Below are positions 1 through 8,609 of a DNA stretch of 64,000 bases, in pieces. Position 1 is the first letter of the stretch. Each line of letters starts with the position of its first letter. Made by a program: the position numbers and the translations under genes. Where the stretch lies: contig NZ_CAKUOF010000001.1 of NCBI RefSeq assembly GCF_934668725.1, forward strand, positions 248,001 to 312,000. The letters are read 5' to 3'. Below the pieces are notes generated by a model that was not told the origin of the DNA, made no database searches, and was given only the letters and a program-made list of their open reading frames with translations. Source of the DNA: an uncultured Dysgonomonas sp. (GTDB lineage: Bacteria > Bacteroidota > Bacteroidia > Bacteroidales > Dysgonomonadaceae).

Positions 1-2
1 GC

Positions 3-170
3 TTATGTGAATTCTATTCCTCCCTAACTGGAAATATAAGCCCACTTACTCGTGATTTTATAAAAATAGGTCGAATATCTTATTACGGGAATACAGCAAG
101 AATGAGAAAAGAACTACTCCCTACTCTTAAATATAAAACATATAAGGAAGGTATGGCTTTGTTGGATTAA
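3..170 (+). CDS. C-terminal fragment of an unidentified protein, cut by the window edge
   Basis: Frame 3 is open from the first base and ends in TAA at 168-170, leaving 55 residues. They include TRDFIKIGRISYYGNTARMR and end in EGMALLD. The tail pattern of a short basic stretch, then ELLPTLKY and EGM, resembles the C-terminal end of NAD-dependent epimerase/dehydratase (extended SDR) proteins, but that is a loose impression. It lies 137 bases before nusB on the same strand, with a nusB promoter between them, so it need not be in the same operon. The start and function cannot be decided from this window. Confidence 0.5.
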   Translation, partial: LCEFYSSLTGNISPLTRDFIKIGRISYYGNTARMRKELLPTLKYKTYKEGMALLD

Positions 171-286
171 GTAATATTGAGAACAAATGATTCGTTATAA
201 AAAATCCTTTAGCCACGATATAACCCTAGGCTAAATAAAAAGTACCTGCCTAGAGAGATATTATAAGATGAATTATTATCTTTGCA

Positions 287-294
287 CCTCAAAT
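287..294 (+). promoter_or_regulatory. Putative -7 element (TATCTTTG) before nusB
   Basis: TATCTTTG matches the Bacteroidetes -7 consensus TAnnTTTG and ends 13 bases before the nusB ATG at 308. No clear TTTG -33 box sits about 19 bases upstream, so the call rests on the -7 element and its position. Confidence 0.5.
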
Positions 295-307
295 TTACTT
301 ATTGAAA

Positions 308-1234
308 ATGATCAATCGCGTTCTTATTCGTATTCGGGTTATACAAGTATTGTACTCCACTTATATAAATGAAAGTGGAGACCTAAAAAAGGCTGAAACC
401 GAACTTATGTTCAGTCTTCAAAAGTCATATGACTTATACTATTATCTATTAGCTCTTCTCATTGAAATTACAGAGACTCACACCAGACGTCTCGAAGCTC
501 GTAAAGGTAAGCTATTACCAACTGACGAAGATATTAATCCAAACACAAAATTGTCTGATAACTTATTTATCAAGCAATTAAAAGATAATTTACAATTCAA
601 TAAATACATTGCAGACAGACCTCAATCATGGGAGGATCACGAAAACTATGTTAGAAGTTTGCTTGAGAAGATATTAAGCTCTGATATTTATTCTGAATAT
701 TTGGAAAACGAAACTTCAGACTTTGATACAGATCGTGAATTCTGGAGAAAAATTTTCAAAACATTTATATATTGTAACGAAGAACTTGATGAGATTTTAG
801 AAGATGATAGTCTTTTCTGGAATGATGATATTGAAATTGTACAGTCATTCGTGATTAAAACAATAAAGAAACTGGATCCCGAAAAAGGCACAAATCAAGC
901 GTTACTTCCTATGTTTAAAGATGAAGAAGATCGCCAGTTTGCGATTAAACTTCTAAGAGAAACAATGTTTAATGTAAAAATGGCTCGCGAACTTATTAAT
1001 AAATATGCCAAAAACTGGGAATCTGAACGGATTGCTTTTATGGACATGATTATCATGCAGACAGCTGTATCCGAACTTTTAGCTTTCCCATCTGTTCCTA
1101 TTAATGTCACTATGAATGAATATATAAATATAGCAAAATCATATAGCACACATAAAAGTTCTTCTTTTATAAATGGTATCTTAGATTCTGTAGTAACAGA
1201 ACTGAAGAGCGAAAATAAATTATTAAAAAAATAA
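308..1234 (+). CDS. nusB: Transcription antitermination protein NusB
   Basis: NusB binds boxA RNA with NusE (S10) during rRNA antitermination. The product has 308 residues from the ATG at 308, beginning MINRVLIRIRVIQVLYS, the usual start of the long NusB of Bacteroidetes. A TTG six bases upstream would add two residues and is less likely. The classic NusB fold lies in the C-terminal half (about residues 170-300), with DMIIMQTAVSELL and VPINVTMNEYINIAKSY typical of the family; the N-terminal half is the lineage-specific extension, against about 140 residues in proteobacterial NusB. It heads a same-strand run with yajC and the YbbR-like gene. Confidence 0.93.
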   Translation: MINRVLIRIRVIQVLYSTYINESGDLKKAETELMFSLQKSYDLYYYLLALLIEITETHTRRLEARKGKLLPTDEDINPNTKLSDNLFIKQLKDNLQFNKYIADRPQSWEDHENYVRSLLEKILSSDIYSEYLENETSDFDTDREFWRKIFKTFIYCNEELDEILEDDSLFWNDDIEIVQSFVIKTIKKLDPEKGTNQALLPMFKDEEDRQFAIKLLRETMFNVKMARELINKYAKNWESERIAFMDMIIMQTAVSELLAFPSVPINVTMNEYINIAKSYSTHKSSSFINGILDSVVTELKSENKLLKK

Positions 1235-1295
1235 AATCTGAGCATCATCAAATGCAGGATATTTTATTTTCACTTTTATATTTTGTAAAAAAAAG

Positions 1296-1303
1296 TATCT
1301 TTG
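1296..1303 (+). promoter_or_regulatory. Putative -7 element (TATCTTTG) before yajC
   Basis: TATCTTTG fits TAnnTTTG and lies 39 bases before the yajC ATG. A TTTG at 1282-1285 is only 10 bases upstream, too close for a standard -33 box. It suggests yajC can be transcribed independently of nusB. Confidence 0.5.
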
Positions 1304-1342
1304 TAAAAAGAGACTTAAATTAAAATAAAAACGATAAATTTT

Positions 1343-1660
1343 ATGAATTCACTAGTAGTATTCTTACAAGCGGCAGAGGGACCGGCCGGAGGAGCATGGG
1401 GCACAATCGCTATGTTTGGTCTTATTATTGTAGTATTTTACTTCTTTATGATACGTCCACAGCAAAAGAAACAAAAAGCCGTGCAAGAAGCTCGTCAAGC
1501 AATGAAGGTTGGAGATAAAGTTATAACAGCAGGAGGGATACATGGCAGAATAAAAGAAATAGGAGAAACTTATTTTATTATTGAAATTGCAGAAAGCGTA
1601 AGAATCAAAATAGATAAAGCCTCGGTATTTGCTATTTCCGAAGAAGCTCCTAAAGCTTAA
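1343..1660 (+). CDS. yajC: Preprotein translocase subunit YajC
   Basis: A small Sec accessory protein that associates with SecDF in the inner membrane. It has 105 residues with one N-terminal membrane segment (about 20-37, containing FGLIIVVFYFFMIRP) followed by the signature RPQQKKQK and the soluble part with MKVGDKVITAGGIHG. Length and order match the YajC family. It sits between nusB and a YbbR-like gene, an arrangement I associate with Bacteroidales. No lesions are seen. Confidence 0.95.
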   Translation: MNSLVVFLQAAEGPAGGAWGTIAMFGLIIVVFYFFMIRPQQKKQKAVQEARQAMKVGDKVITAGGIHGRIKEIGETYFIIEIAESVRIKIDKASVFAISEEAPKA

Positions 1661-1705
1661 TTTGGTTATACTAATAAACATTGACGAAATAAAGATGCGT
1701 AAGCA

Positions 1706-2701
1706 ATGAGCAATGCTGCAAATAAAATATGGCAAGAAGTCAGATTTTTTTTAAGAAAAATATCTTGGAAAAAAATCCTGACTTTTTCTTTTTTCGTCCT
1801 TATAGCTGCATTCCTGTGGTTTATGCAGATTTACAACCAATACTTCGAAACATCTATCAATATACCTATCAAATATGTATCAGTACCCGATAGTATTATT
1901 TTCCAGGACTCGCTACCATCTCAAATTAATTTGAGAATTAAAGATAATGGGTTCAGTATGTTTAAATACTATTTCAAGAAGAGAGATACTTTACGATTAG
2001 ATGTTTCTGCCATTATTAATAGTAGCTCAAGCAAAGTTTTACAAGGTAGCACATTTGATATGTATGTTCGTAAGGCATTACCGGTATCTACCCAGATACT
2101 CAATTACGATCCTGTACGTATATCATTTAATTATGCAATACTTGAATACAAAAAAGTACCTCTTATTTTTGATGGACAAATAAACTTATCTCCCGGATAC
2201 TTTCTGAACAGCGATATTAGAATTATACCTGATAGCGTAATGGCATATGCAGCCAAGCCTGATTTGGATAAACTCATGTTTGCCTACACTGTAAACGACA
2301 CTATAAGCGGACTTAATTCTGATAAAAGAATTCCATTTAAATTAGCATCAGTAAAAGGTATAAGGTTTGTACCAGATATCGTTAATATTGATGTTCCCGT
2401 TGAAGCATATACACAAAAGAATGTAGAAGTACCAGTAGAGTGCTTGAATCTACCGGAAAATTTAAATGTGAAATTTTTTCCATCCAGAGTTAAACTCTCT
2501 TTTTTTGTTGGTGTTTCGGAAGTTGATTCTATAAAAATTAAGGATTTTTCGGTCGCAATAGATTATGATGGAATAAAAGACTCCAAACAAGTATCTGTAC
2601 CTGTACGTATTACTTCTAGTCCTAGTTATGTGAGAAATTTAACTATTTCTCCACCAAATGTTGAATTTATTTTTGAATATAAAAATACAAAAGTGCAATG
2701 A
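1706..2701 (+). CDS. YbbR-like domain membrane-anchored protein
   Basis: 331 residues: a basic cytoplasmic N-terminus, one membrane segment at about residues 25-42 (LTFSFFVLIAAFLWFMQIYN), and a long beta-rich region outside the membrane consistent with repeated YbbR domains. In Firmicutes YbbR (CdaR) regulates the diadenylate cyclase CdaA; no cyclase gene is nearby, so the partner here is unknown. It starts 45 bases after yajC and its last four bases overlap coaE (ATGA), so the two are probably translationally coupled. Identification is by architecture and context, not by a strong motif. Confidence 0.75.
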   Translation: MSNAANKIWQEVRFFLRKISWKKILTFSFFVLIAAFLWFMQIYNQYFETSINIPIKYVSVPDSIIFQDSLPSQINLRIKDNGFSMFKYYFKKRDTLRLDVSAIINSSSSKVLQGSTFDMYVRKALPVSTQILNYDPVRISFNYAILEYKKVPLIFDGQINLSPGYFLNSDIRIIPDSVMAYAAKPDLDKLMFAYTVNDTISGLNSDKRIPFKLASVKGIRFVPDIVNIDVPVEAYTQKNVEVPVECLNLPENLNVKFFPSRVKLSFFVGVSEVDSIKIKDFSVAIDYDGIKDSKQVSVPVRITSSPSYVRNLTISPPNVEFIFEYKNTKVQ

Positions 2702-3276
2702 TTAGGCTAGGTATAACAGGGGGAATAGGTAGTGGAAAGTCAACTGTTACCAATATTATCAAACTATTAGACATACCGGTATATATAGCCGATATAGAAA
2801 GTAAAAAGTTGACAGAGTCATCGCCTATTATTAGACAAAAATTAATAAAAGCCTTTGGCAGCAATTTATATAATGGAAACCAATTAGACAAACAATTATT
2901 AGCCTCATATATTTTTAATGATAAACATAAGCTCGCAATAGCTAATTCAATCATTCATCCTGAAGTTGATAAACACTTTTGCGAGTGGCTAGAGAAAAAT
3001 CAACATTATGATATCGTTGCTCTCGAAGCTGCAATTCTTTACGAGTCGGGTATGGAAAGATTAACCGATAAAATAATGGTAGTATACACACCATTAGAAG
3101 ATCGTATACAACGAACCATGCTACGAGATAATACTACTCGCGAAAGGGTTTTAGACAGAATAAATAGCCAATTATCAGATGATGAAAAACTAAAACGAGC
3201 AGATTATGTTGTATATAACGATGAAACAAAATCACTAATACAACAATCTTTAAAAATAATTGAAAATATAAAATGA
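2698..3276 (+). CDS. coaE: Dephospho-CoA kinase
   Basis: Catalyses the last step of coenzyme A synthesis, ATP-dependent phosphorylation of the 3' hydroxyl of dephospho-CoA. It has 192 residues and opens with IRLGITGGIGSGKSTV, the CoaE P-loop (GGIGSGKS). DIESKKL near 31-37 and HPEV near residue 89 are also family features. Length is normal (about 200). It overlaps the preceding and following genes by four bases each, so it belongs to a tight operon. Confidence 0.95.
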   Translation: MIRLGITGGIGSGKSTVTNIIKLLDIPVYIADIESKKLTESSPIIRQKLIKAFGSNLYNGNQLDKQLLASYIFNDKHKLAIANSIIHPEVDKHFCEWLEKNQHYDIVALEAAILYESGMERLTDKIMVVYTPLEDRIQRTMLRDNTTRERVLDRINSQLSDDEKLKRADYVVYNDETKSLIQQSLKIIENIK

Positions 3277-3914
3277 TAGAAGATAATTTATACAATAATA
3301 TATTTGAAGCCAACAAGCGTTGGGTGGAAAGTAAATTAAAGGATGATCCTGAGTTTTTTCATCATCTGGCAGACGAGCAACATCCCGATTTTTTGTACAT
3401 CGGATGTTCTGACAGCAGAGTACATGCAAACGAGATTATGGGATTGAGACCCGGACAAGTTTTTGTTCATCGAAATATAGCCAATATGGTTATAAATACC
3501 GATCTGAATGTATTATCAGTGATAAACTATGGTGTACAAAATCTGAATGTTAAGTATATTATAGTTTGTGGACATTATAATTGTGGAGGCATAAAAGCTG
3601 CCATGGATTTTAAAGACTCCGGTTTGATAAGCCCTTGGTTAAGAAGTATCCGTGATGTATATAGGCTACACGAAAAAGAGCTTAGCTTAATAAAAGATCC
3701 CGAAGAAAGATACCGTCGTTTTGTCGAAATAAACATCTACGAACAATGTATCAATGTAATTAAAATCAGAGAAGTTAGAGAATCGTTTAAAAATACAGGT
3801 TATCCACGTGTTGTAGGCTGGGTATATGATCTTAATGAGGGCATTCTTAGAGACTTAGAAATTGACTTAAATAAAGAATTTGACCGCATACACAATTTAT
3901 TTCGCCTTGGTTAA
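3273..3914 (+). CDS. Beta-class carbonic anhydrase (cytoplasmic)
   Basis: Interconverts CO2 and bicarbonate. The 213-residue protein has the full zinc site of beta enzymes: Cys45, Asp47 and Arg49 in CSDSR, and His101 and Cys104 in GHYNCGG. There is no signal peptide, so it should be cytoplasmic. It overlaps coaE by four bases. A second beta-carbonic anhydrase, exported as a lipoprotein, is encoded at 15269-16051. Supplying bicarbonate for carboxylation in a CO2-requiring anaerobe is a reasonable role but an inference. Confidence 0.93.
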   Translation: MIEDNLYNNIFEANKRWVESKLKDDPEFFHHLADEQHPDFLYIGCSDSRVHANEIMGLRPGQVFVHRNIANMVINTDLNVLSVINYGVQNLNVKYIIVCGHYNCGGIKAAMDFKDSGLISPWLRSIRDVYRLHEKELSLIKDPEERYRRFVEINIYEQCINVIKIREVRESFKNTGYPRVVGWVYDLNEGILRDLEIDLNKEFDRIHNLFRLG

Positions 3915-4015
3915 CTTTAAAGTTTAGAGCATTTATTTTGATGTATAAATAAAATAAACGGGAATAATTATCTCTATAAAATATGGTAATAATTATTTCA
4001 CATCATAGATTCGAA

Positions 4016-4879
4016 ATGAAACATATAATTTATATAGTTAGCCTACTGATAGTTGTCATGTTCGGGTGTAAACCACCTCACACAACTACTGATAATACAT
4101 TATCTGTATCTATTGAACCTCAAAAATATTTTTTAGAGGCAATTGTAGGAAATAAATACACAGTAAATACGGCTATACCATCTGGATCAAATCCTGAATC
4201 TTATGATCCATCACCATCTCAGATGGTAAATATAGGAAAGAGTAAAATATTTTTTAAAGTCGGCAACCTAGGTTTTGAAAATACATGGCTCAATAATATA
4301 AGTATAAATAACCCTGATCTGCAAATAGTCGATTGTTCAGCAGGCATACCTATAATCATGGATGATCATGGGCATGCAGGACACAGTCATGAAGGAAGTG
4401 ACCCCCATATCTGGAGTTCACCTTCATCGGCTCTTGTCATATCAAAAAATATGTACAATTCGATAATAAATTTAGACCCTAAACATACAGATTACTACTT
4501 GGAAAGATATAAAAATCTCGAAAAAGTGATACTTTCAACAGATAGTACAATTCAATCTTACCTATTAGAAGCACCAACTAAGTCTTTTATTATTTTTCAT
4601 CCAGCATTAAGCTATTTTGCTGATCAATATGGTTTAACACAATATAGCATTGAAGTTGATGGAAAAAATCCAACCCCTCAACAAATGTCTCATCTTATTC
4701 AGGAAGCTAAAAAAGATAATGTAAAAGTGATCTTTGTACAAGAAGAATATGACCAAAAGAATGCTGAACCTATAGCAAAAGAATTAGGAGCCGAAATCGT
4801 ATCTATCAATCCACTCTCTTATTCTTGGGACGAAGAGCTTATAAAAATAGCAAAAGCTATAGCACAAAAACATGACTAA
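4016..4879 (+). CDS. Zinc/metal ABC transporter substrate-binding lipoprotein (ZnuA-like)
   Basis: Cluster A-I metal-binding protein. I start it at the ATG at 4016 because MKHIIYIVSLLIVVMFGC is a lipoprotein signal with Cys18 as the lipidated residue; an in-frame ATG at 3983 would put 11 polar residues before it. A His-rich loop, DDHGHAGHSHEGSDPH (about residues 118-133), typical of zinc binders, precedes HIW. Other ligand-type residues include HPALSYFADQYG and VEVDGK-like text (IEVDGKNPTP). It overlaps the ATPase gene by eight bases. No permease gene is found beside it. Confidence 0.88.
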   Translation: MKHIIYIVSLLIVVMFGCKPPHTTTDNTLSVSIEPQKYFLEAIVGNKYTVNTAIPSGSNPESYDPSPSQMVNIGKSKIFFKVGNLGFENTWLNNISINNPDLQIVDCSAGIPIIMDDHGHAGHSHEGSDPHIWSSPSSALVISKNMYNSIINLDPKHTDYYLERYKNLEKVILSTDSTIQSYLLEAPTKSFIIFHPALSYFADQYGLTQYSIEVDGKNPTPQQMSHLIQEAKKDNVKVIFVQEEYDQKNAEPIAKELGAEIVSINPLSYSWDEELIKIAKAIAQKHD

Positions 4880-5669
4880 TAAGATTCTAGAATTAAAAAA
4901 TATAACAGTTGGATACGAATCCAACAAATCAATACTTAATGATGTCAATCTGAATGTATATCAGAATGACTTCCTAGGTATTATTGGTCCTAATGGAGGA
5001 GGAAAGACCACCTTGTTAAAAACAATACTTGGGCTTATAAAACCGGCCAAAGGTGATATCTTGTTTTACAGCAACAATCAAATTATTAACAGATTGAATA
5101 TAGGATATTTACCTCAAATAAATCAAATAGATAAAAAGTTTCCTATTTCGGTTTTTGACGTCATTTTATCAGGCCTTACAGCAAAGCGTAAATTCTTCAC
5201 CTATTTTACAAATGAGCAGAAAGAGCAGGCTAAAAATGTTGCTCATAGAATGGGGTTAGAAAATCTCATTAATAGACCAATAGGAAATTTATCCGGAGGA
5301 CAACTTCAACGAACCTTACTAGGTAGAGCTATTGTGGATAACCCAGACCTATTAATACTTGACGAGCCAAACTCATATGTAGATAAACGATTCGAGACAA
5401 ATTTCTATAAAATACTAGAGGAGGTAAACTTGAAAACTGCGATTATTATTGTTTCTCATGATGTAGGAACAGTAATTTCTCTAGTAAAAAATATAGCCTG
5501 TGTTAATGAAGGATTACATTACCATTCTGGATCGAATGTTACCAGTGAATGGCTTGAAAAAACATATACATCATGCCCTATTGAAATTGTTGGACATGGA
5601 GATTTTCCTCATCGAGTCTTAGAGAAACACGATGGCTGTAAATGTTGTGATGGTAATACCCCAAATTGA
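4872..5669 (+). CDS. Metal ABC transporter ATP-binding protein (ZnuC-like)
   Basis: 265 residues with Walker A GPNGGGKT (39-46), Q-loop LPQINQ (81-86), signature LSGGQ (141-145), Walker B LLILDEP (161-167) and the switch His in IIVSHD. It would energise import of the metal captured by the upstream lipoprotein, with which it overlaps. The C-terminal tail (about 232-265) is rich in Cys and His (CPIEIVGHGDFPH, GCKCCDG) and could be a metal sensor or binding site; this is inference. The inner-membrane permease normally encoded next is absent: the next gene is a peptidase. Confidence 0.88.
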   Translation: MTNKILELKNITVGYESNKSILNDVNLNVYQNDFLGIIGPNGGGKTTLLKTILGLIKPAKGDILFYSNNQIINRLNIGYLPQINQIDKKFPISVFDVILSGLTAKRKFFTYFTNEQKEQAKNVAHRMGLENLINRPIGNLSGGQLQRTLLGRAIVDNPDLLILDEPNSYVDKRFETNFYKILEEVNLKTAIIIVSHDVGTVISLVKNIACVNEGLHYHSGSNVTSEWLEKTYTSCPIEIVGHGDFPHRVLEKHDGCKCCDGNTPN

Positions 5670-5719
5670 ACATTCTTTAAATTACATTGTTTTGAATATA
5701 TAAAAATAATAGATTAGAA

Positions 5720-6580
5720 ATGATGAAAAATATATTTCTGTATAGTATTTCTATACTATTCCTTATCTTATCAAGTTGTAGCAGTGTTCCATTAACCGGA
5801 AGAAAGCAAGTTTTATTAGTATCTGATCAAGAGGTATTAACACTCAGTTTGCAAGAATATGGAGAGTTTATGAAAACTGCACCTAAATCTACAGATAAAG
5901 CAAATACAGCACTCGTTAATAAAGTCGGGAGAAATATAGCTAATGCTGTAGAATCGTACTTGAAAGCTAATGGAATGGAAAGTATGCTCTCTGAATATGC
6001 CTGGGAATTTAACTTAGTGAAAAGTCCCGAAGTTAATGCTTTTTGTATGCCAGGTGGAAAGATTGTAGTATATGAAGGTATTTTACCAATAACTAAAGAT
6101 GAAACAGGATTGGCCGTAGTATTGGGACATGAGGTAGCCCATGCTGTTGCAAAACATGCCAATGAGCGTATGAGTCAGCAAATGCTTCAGCAATATGGAG
6201 GCGCAGCTTTAGGTGTTGCTTTAAGTGGAACATCAGGTACTGTACAAAACGTTGCGAATTCTGTTTACGGACTAGGTGCACAGTATGGTGTTATGCTACC
6301 TTATTCACGTAAGCAAGAATTAGAAGCGGATAAACTGGGATTAATTTTTATGGCAATGGCCGGATATAATCCACAAGAAGCCGAAGGATTTTGGACTAGA
6401 ATGTCTAATAAATCAGGAGGAGCAAGTGTCGCCGAATTTCAAAGTACTCACCCTTCTGACGAAACCCGTATAAAAAAAATACGTGAAGCACTTCCTGAAG
6501 CAATGAAATATTATAAAGGATCGGCTGGAAATTCCACAAAAACGCAGTCAGCAAAAACATCCGATCAATGGAAGTTTTAA
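5720..6580 (+). CDS. M48-family zinc metallopeptidase lipoprotein
   Basis: A periplasmic, membrane-anchored peptidase of the BepA/LoiP/Oma1-like M48 group, linked in other bacteria to outer-membrane protein quality control. The signal ends in LSSC with Cys20 as lipidation site; two successive Met codons open the frame and either could start. The zinc site is HEVAH at 137-141 with the third ligand in ELEAD (about 200-204), then PxD/H-type SSTHPSDETRIKKI-like text (STHPSDETRI) near 251-260. It has 286 residues and is followed by a strong terminator. Confidence 0.93.
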   Translation: MMKNIFLYSISILFLILSSCSSVPLTGRKQVLLVSDQEVLTLSLQEYGEFMKTAPKSTDKANTALVNKVGRNIANAVESYLKANGMESMLSEYAWEFNLVKSPEVNAFCMPGGKIVVYEGILPITKDETGLAVVLGHEVAHAVAKHANERMSQQMLQQYGGAALGVALSGTSGTVQNVANSVYGLGAQYGVMLPYSRKQELEADKLGLIFMAMAGYNPQEAEGFWTRMSNKSGGASVAEFQSTHPSDETRIKKIREALPEAMKYYKGSAGNSTKTQSAKTSDQWKF

Positions 6581-6601
6581 TAAAATAAATAATATCATTA
6601 T

Positions 6602-6638
6602 AAAAAAGATCTCTTGAACTTTTCTAGAGATCTTTTTT
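6602..6638 (+). terminator. Rho-independent terminator after the M48 peptidase gene
   Basis: AAAAAAGATCTCT pairs with AGAGATCTTTTTT across a short loop, ending in a T-run. It closes the transcript of the peptidase gene and probably of the metal transporter genes. Confidence 0.85.
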
Positions 6639-6866
6639 ATTTGATGCTTACACAAAGCAATGTATAACTGAGGTTTATAACAAGGAAATAAAGCAATATA
6701 TAATTCGCATTACTTATTATTTTATAATTCAAAAAAAATAGCGAAATTTGTACAAGATGGCATTCACAATATTTTAGATTATTTTCTTAAATATAGATAT
6801 ACTATCTGTTCAGAAGGTAAAAAAGTAAGAGAATTAATCCAATTTAAATAAACAAATAAAAACAAG

Positions 6867-8513
6867 ATGACTAAAAGTGCATTACAAGTAGCCAGAGCTG
6901 CTTATAAGCCTAAAATGCCTAAAGCATTACATGGTACTGTAAAAATCGAAGAAGGTGCAGCAACTCAATCAGTAGCAGATCAGGAAGCTGTAGCAAAGCT
7001 ATTCCCTAACACTTATGGTATGCCTATCGTTAAGTTTGTTGAAACAACGGACAAGATTGACTACCCTGTTGCAAATGTTGGTGTTATTCTTTCCGGAGGT
7101 CAAGCTCCTGGTGGACATAATGTTATAGCCGGTATTTTTGATGGTATTAAAAGTCTAAATAAAGACAATAAAGTTTATGGTTTCCTTATGGGACCCGGTG
7201 GCCTTATCGATCATAAATACCAAGAATTAACAGCTGAGGTTATCGATGAATATCGTAATACAGGCGGTTTTGATATTATTGGCTCGGGTCGTACTAAACT
7301 AGAAACTACAGAACAATTTGATAAAGGTCTTGAAATTCTAAAAAAATTAAATATCAAAGCTCTCGTTATTATTGGCGGAGATGACTCTAATACAAATGCT
7401 TGCGTTTTAGCTGAATATTATAAAGCTATTAATGCAGGAGTACAAGTTATCGGTTGCCCTAAAACAATTGATGGTGACCTTAAAAACGAAATGATTGAAA
7501 CATCTTTCGGTTTCGATACTGCTTGTAAAGTATACTCTGAAGTAATCGGAAATATTCAACGTGACTGTAATTCGGCTCGTAAATACTGGCACTTCATCAA
7601 ATTGATGGGTCGTTCGGCTTCTCATATTGCTCTTGAATGTGCTTTACAGGTACAACCTAACTTCTGTATTATTTCAGAAGAGGTAGAAGCTAAAAAACAA
7701 TCTCTTGATGATATCGTAAATGAAATAGCAACTGCTGTAGCCAAACGTGCAGCTAAAGGAGATAATTTCGGAACAGTTCTTATACCTGAAGGATTAATCG
7801 AATTTGTGCCTGCTATTAAAGCACTTATTGCAGAATTGAATGATTATCTGGCACACCACCAAGCTGAATTTGATGCTGTTGCTAAAGATCAACAACGTCA
7901 ATTTATAATCAGCAAGCTTTCTCCTGATAATTCTGCTGTATACGCTAGCCTTCCTGAAGGTGTAGCTCGCCAATTGACTCTTGACCGCGACCCACACGGA
8001 AATGTTCAAGTATCATTAATCGAAACTGAAAAACTTTTGGCAGAAATGGTTGGTAACCGTTTAGCTGAGTGGAAAAAAGCAGGTAAATATGATGGCAAAT
8101 TCTCTCCACAAGTTCACTTCTTCGGATACGAAGGACGTTGTGCTGCTCCATCGAACTACGATGCTGACTATTGCTATTCATTAGGATATACTGCTTCTGC
8201 TCTTATCGGTGCAGGCAAAACAGGTTATATGTCTTCTGTTCGTAATACAACAGCTCCGGCAGACCAATGGATTGCAGGAGGTGTACCTGTTACAATGATG
8301 ATGAACATGGAACGTCGTCATGGCGAAATGAAGCCTGTTATACAAAAAGCGTTAGTAAAATTAGATGGTGCTCCATTTAAATTCTTTGCTGCTAATCGCG
8401 AAAATTGGGCAATCAATACAGAATATGTATATCCAGGTCCTATCCAATATTTTGGACCAACAGAAGTTTGTGATCAGACAACTGTTACACTTAAGCTAGA
8501 ACAAGGTAAATAA
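6867..8513 (+). CDS. pfp: PPi-dependent 6-phosphofructokinase (diphosphate--fructose-6-phosphate 1-phosphotransferase)
   Basis: Reversibly phosphorylates fructose 6-phosphate using pyrophosphate, saving ATP in glycolysis. It has 548 residues, the long PFP type. GGDDS at about 170-174 marks PPi use (ATP enzymes have GGDGS), with PKTIDGDL at about 198-205, the catalytic Asp at the usual place, and MGRSASH near 247. The codons look like those of a highly expressed gene. It stands alone between two terminators, so it is probably monocistronic. Confidence 0.95.
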   Translation: MTKSALQVARAAYKPKMPKALHGTVKIEEGAATQSVADQEAVAKLFPNTYGMPIVKFVETTDKIDYPVANVGVILSGGQAPGGHNVIAGIFDGIKSLNKDNKVYGFLMGPGGLIDHKYQELTAEVIDEYRNTGGFDIIGSGRTKLETTEQFDKGLEILKKLNIKALVIIGGDDSNTNACVLAEYYKAINAGVQVIGCPKTIDGDLKNEMIETSFGFDTACKVYSEVIGNIQRDCNSARKYWHFIKLMGRSASHIALECALQVQPNFCIISEEVEAKKQSLDDIVNEIATAVAKRAAKGDNFGTVLIPEGLIEFVPAIKALIAELNDYLAHHQAEFDAVAKDQQRQFIISKLSPDNSAVYASLPEGVARQLTLDRDPHGNVQVSLIETEKLLAEMVGNRLAEWKKAGKYDGKFSPQVHFFGYEGRCAAPSNYDADYCYSLGYTASALIGAGKTGYMSSVRNTTAPADQWIAGGVPVTMMMNMERRHGEMKPVIQKALVKLDGAPFKFFAANRENWAINTEYVYPGPIQYFGPTEVCDQTTVTLKLEQGK

Positions 8514-8537
8514 CCTTTATTTACTCTTCCTAATAAA

Positions 8538-8571
8538 GAAAGACTGTCTGTGATGGCAGTCTTTCTCTTTT
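8538..8571 (+). terminator. Rho-independent terminator after pfp
   Basis: GAAAGACTG (8538-8546) pairs perfectly with CAGTCTTTC (8557-8565), followed by a T-rich run. Confidence 0.87.
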
Positions 8572-8609
8572 TAAGATTAACCACTTTTAGCCTTTCGAAT
8601 TAACCAATC

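Noticed and set aside
895..1251. Minus-strand open frame across nusB
   Set aside because: It is the shadow of nusB, with no family likeness; the same holds for most other frames antisense to clear genes.
3983..4015. ZnuA-like start at 3983
   Set aside because: It places polar residues in front of the lipoprotein signal; the ATG at 4016 gives a normal signal.
5070..5669. Missing permease fused to the ATPase
   Set aside because: The ATPase is full-length with no membrane helices; no fusion seen.
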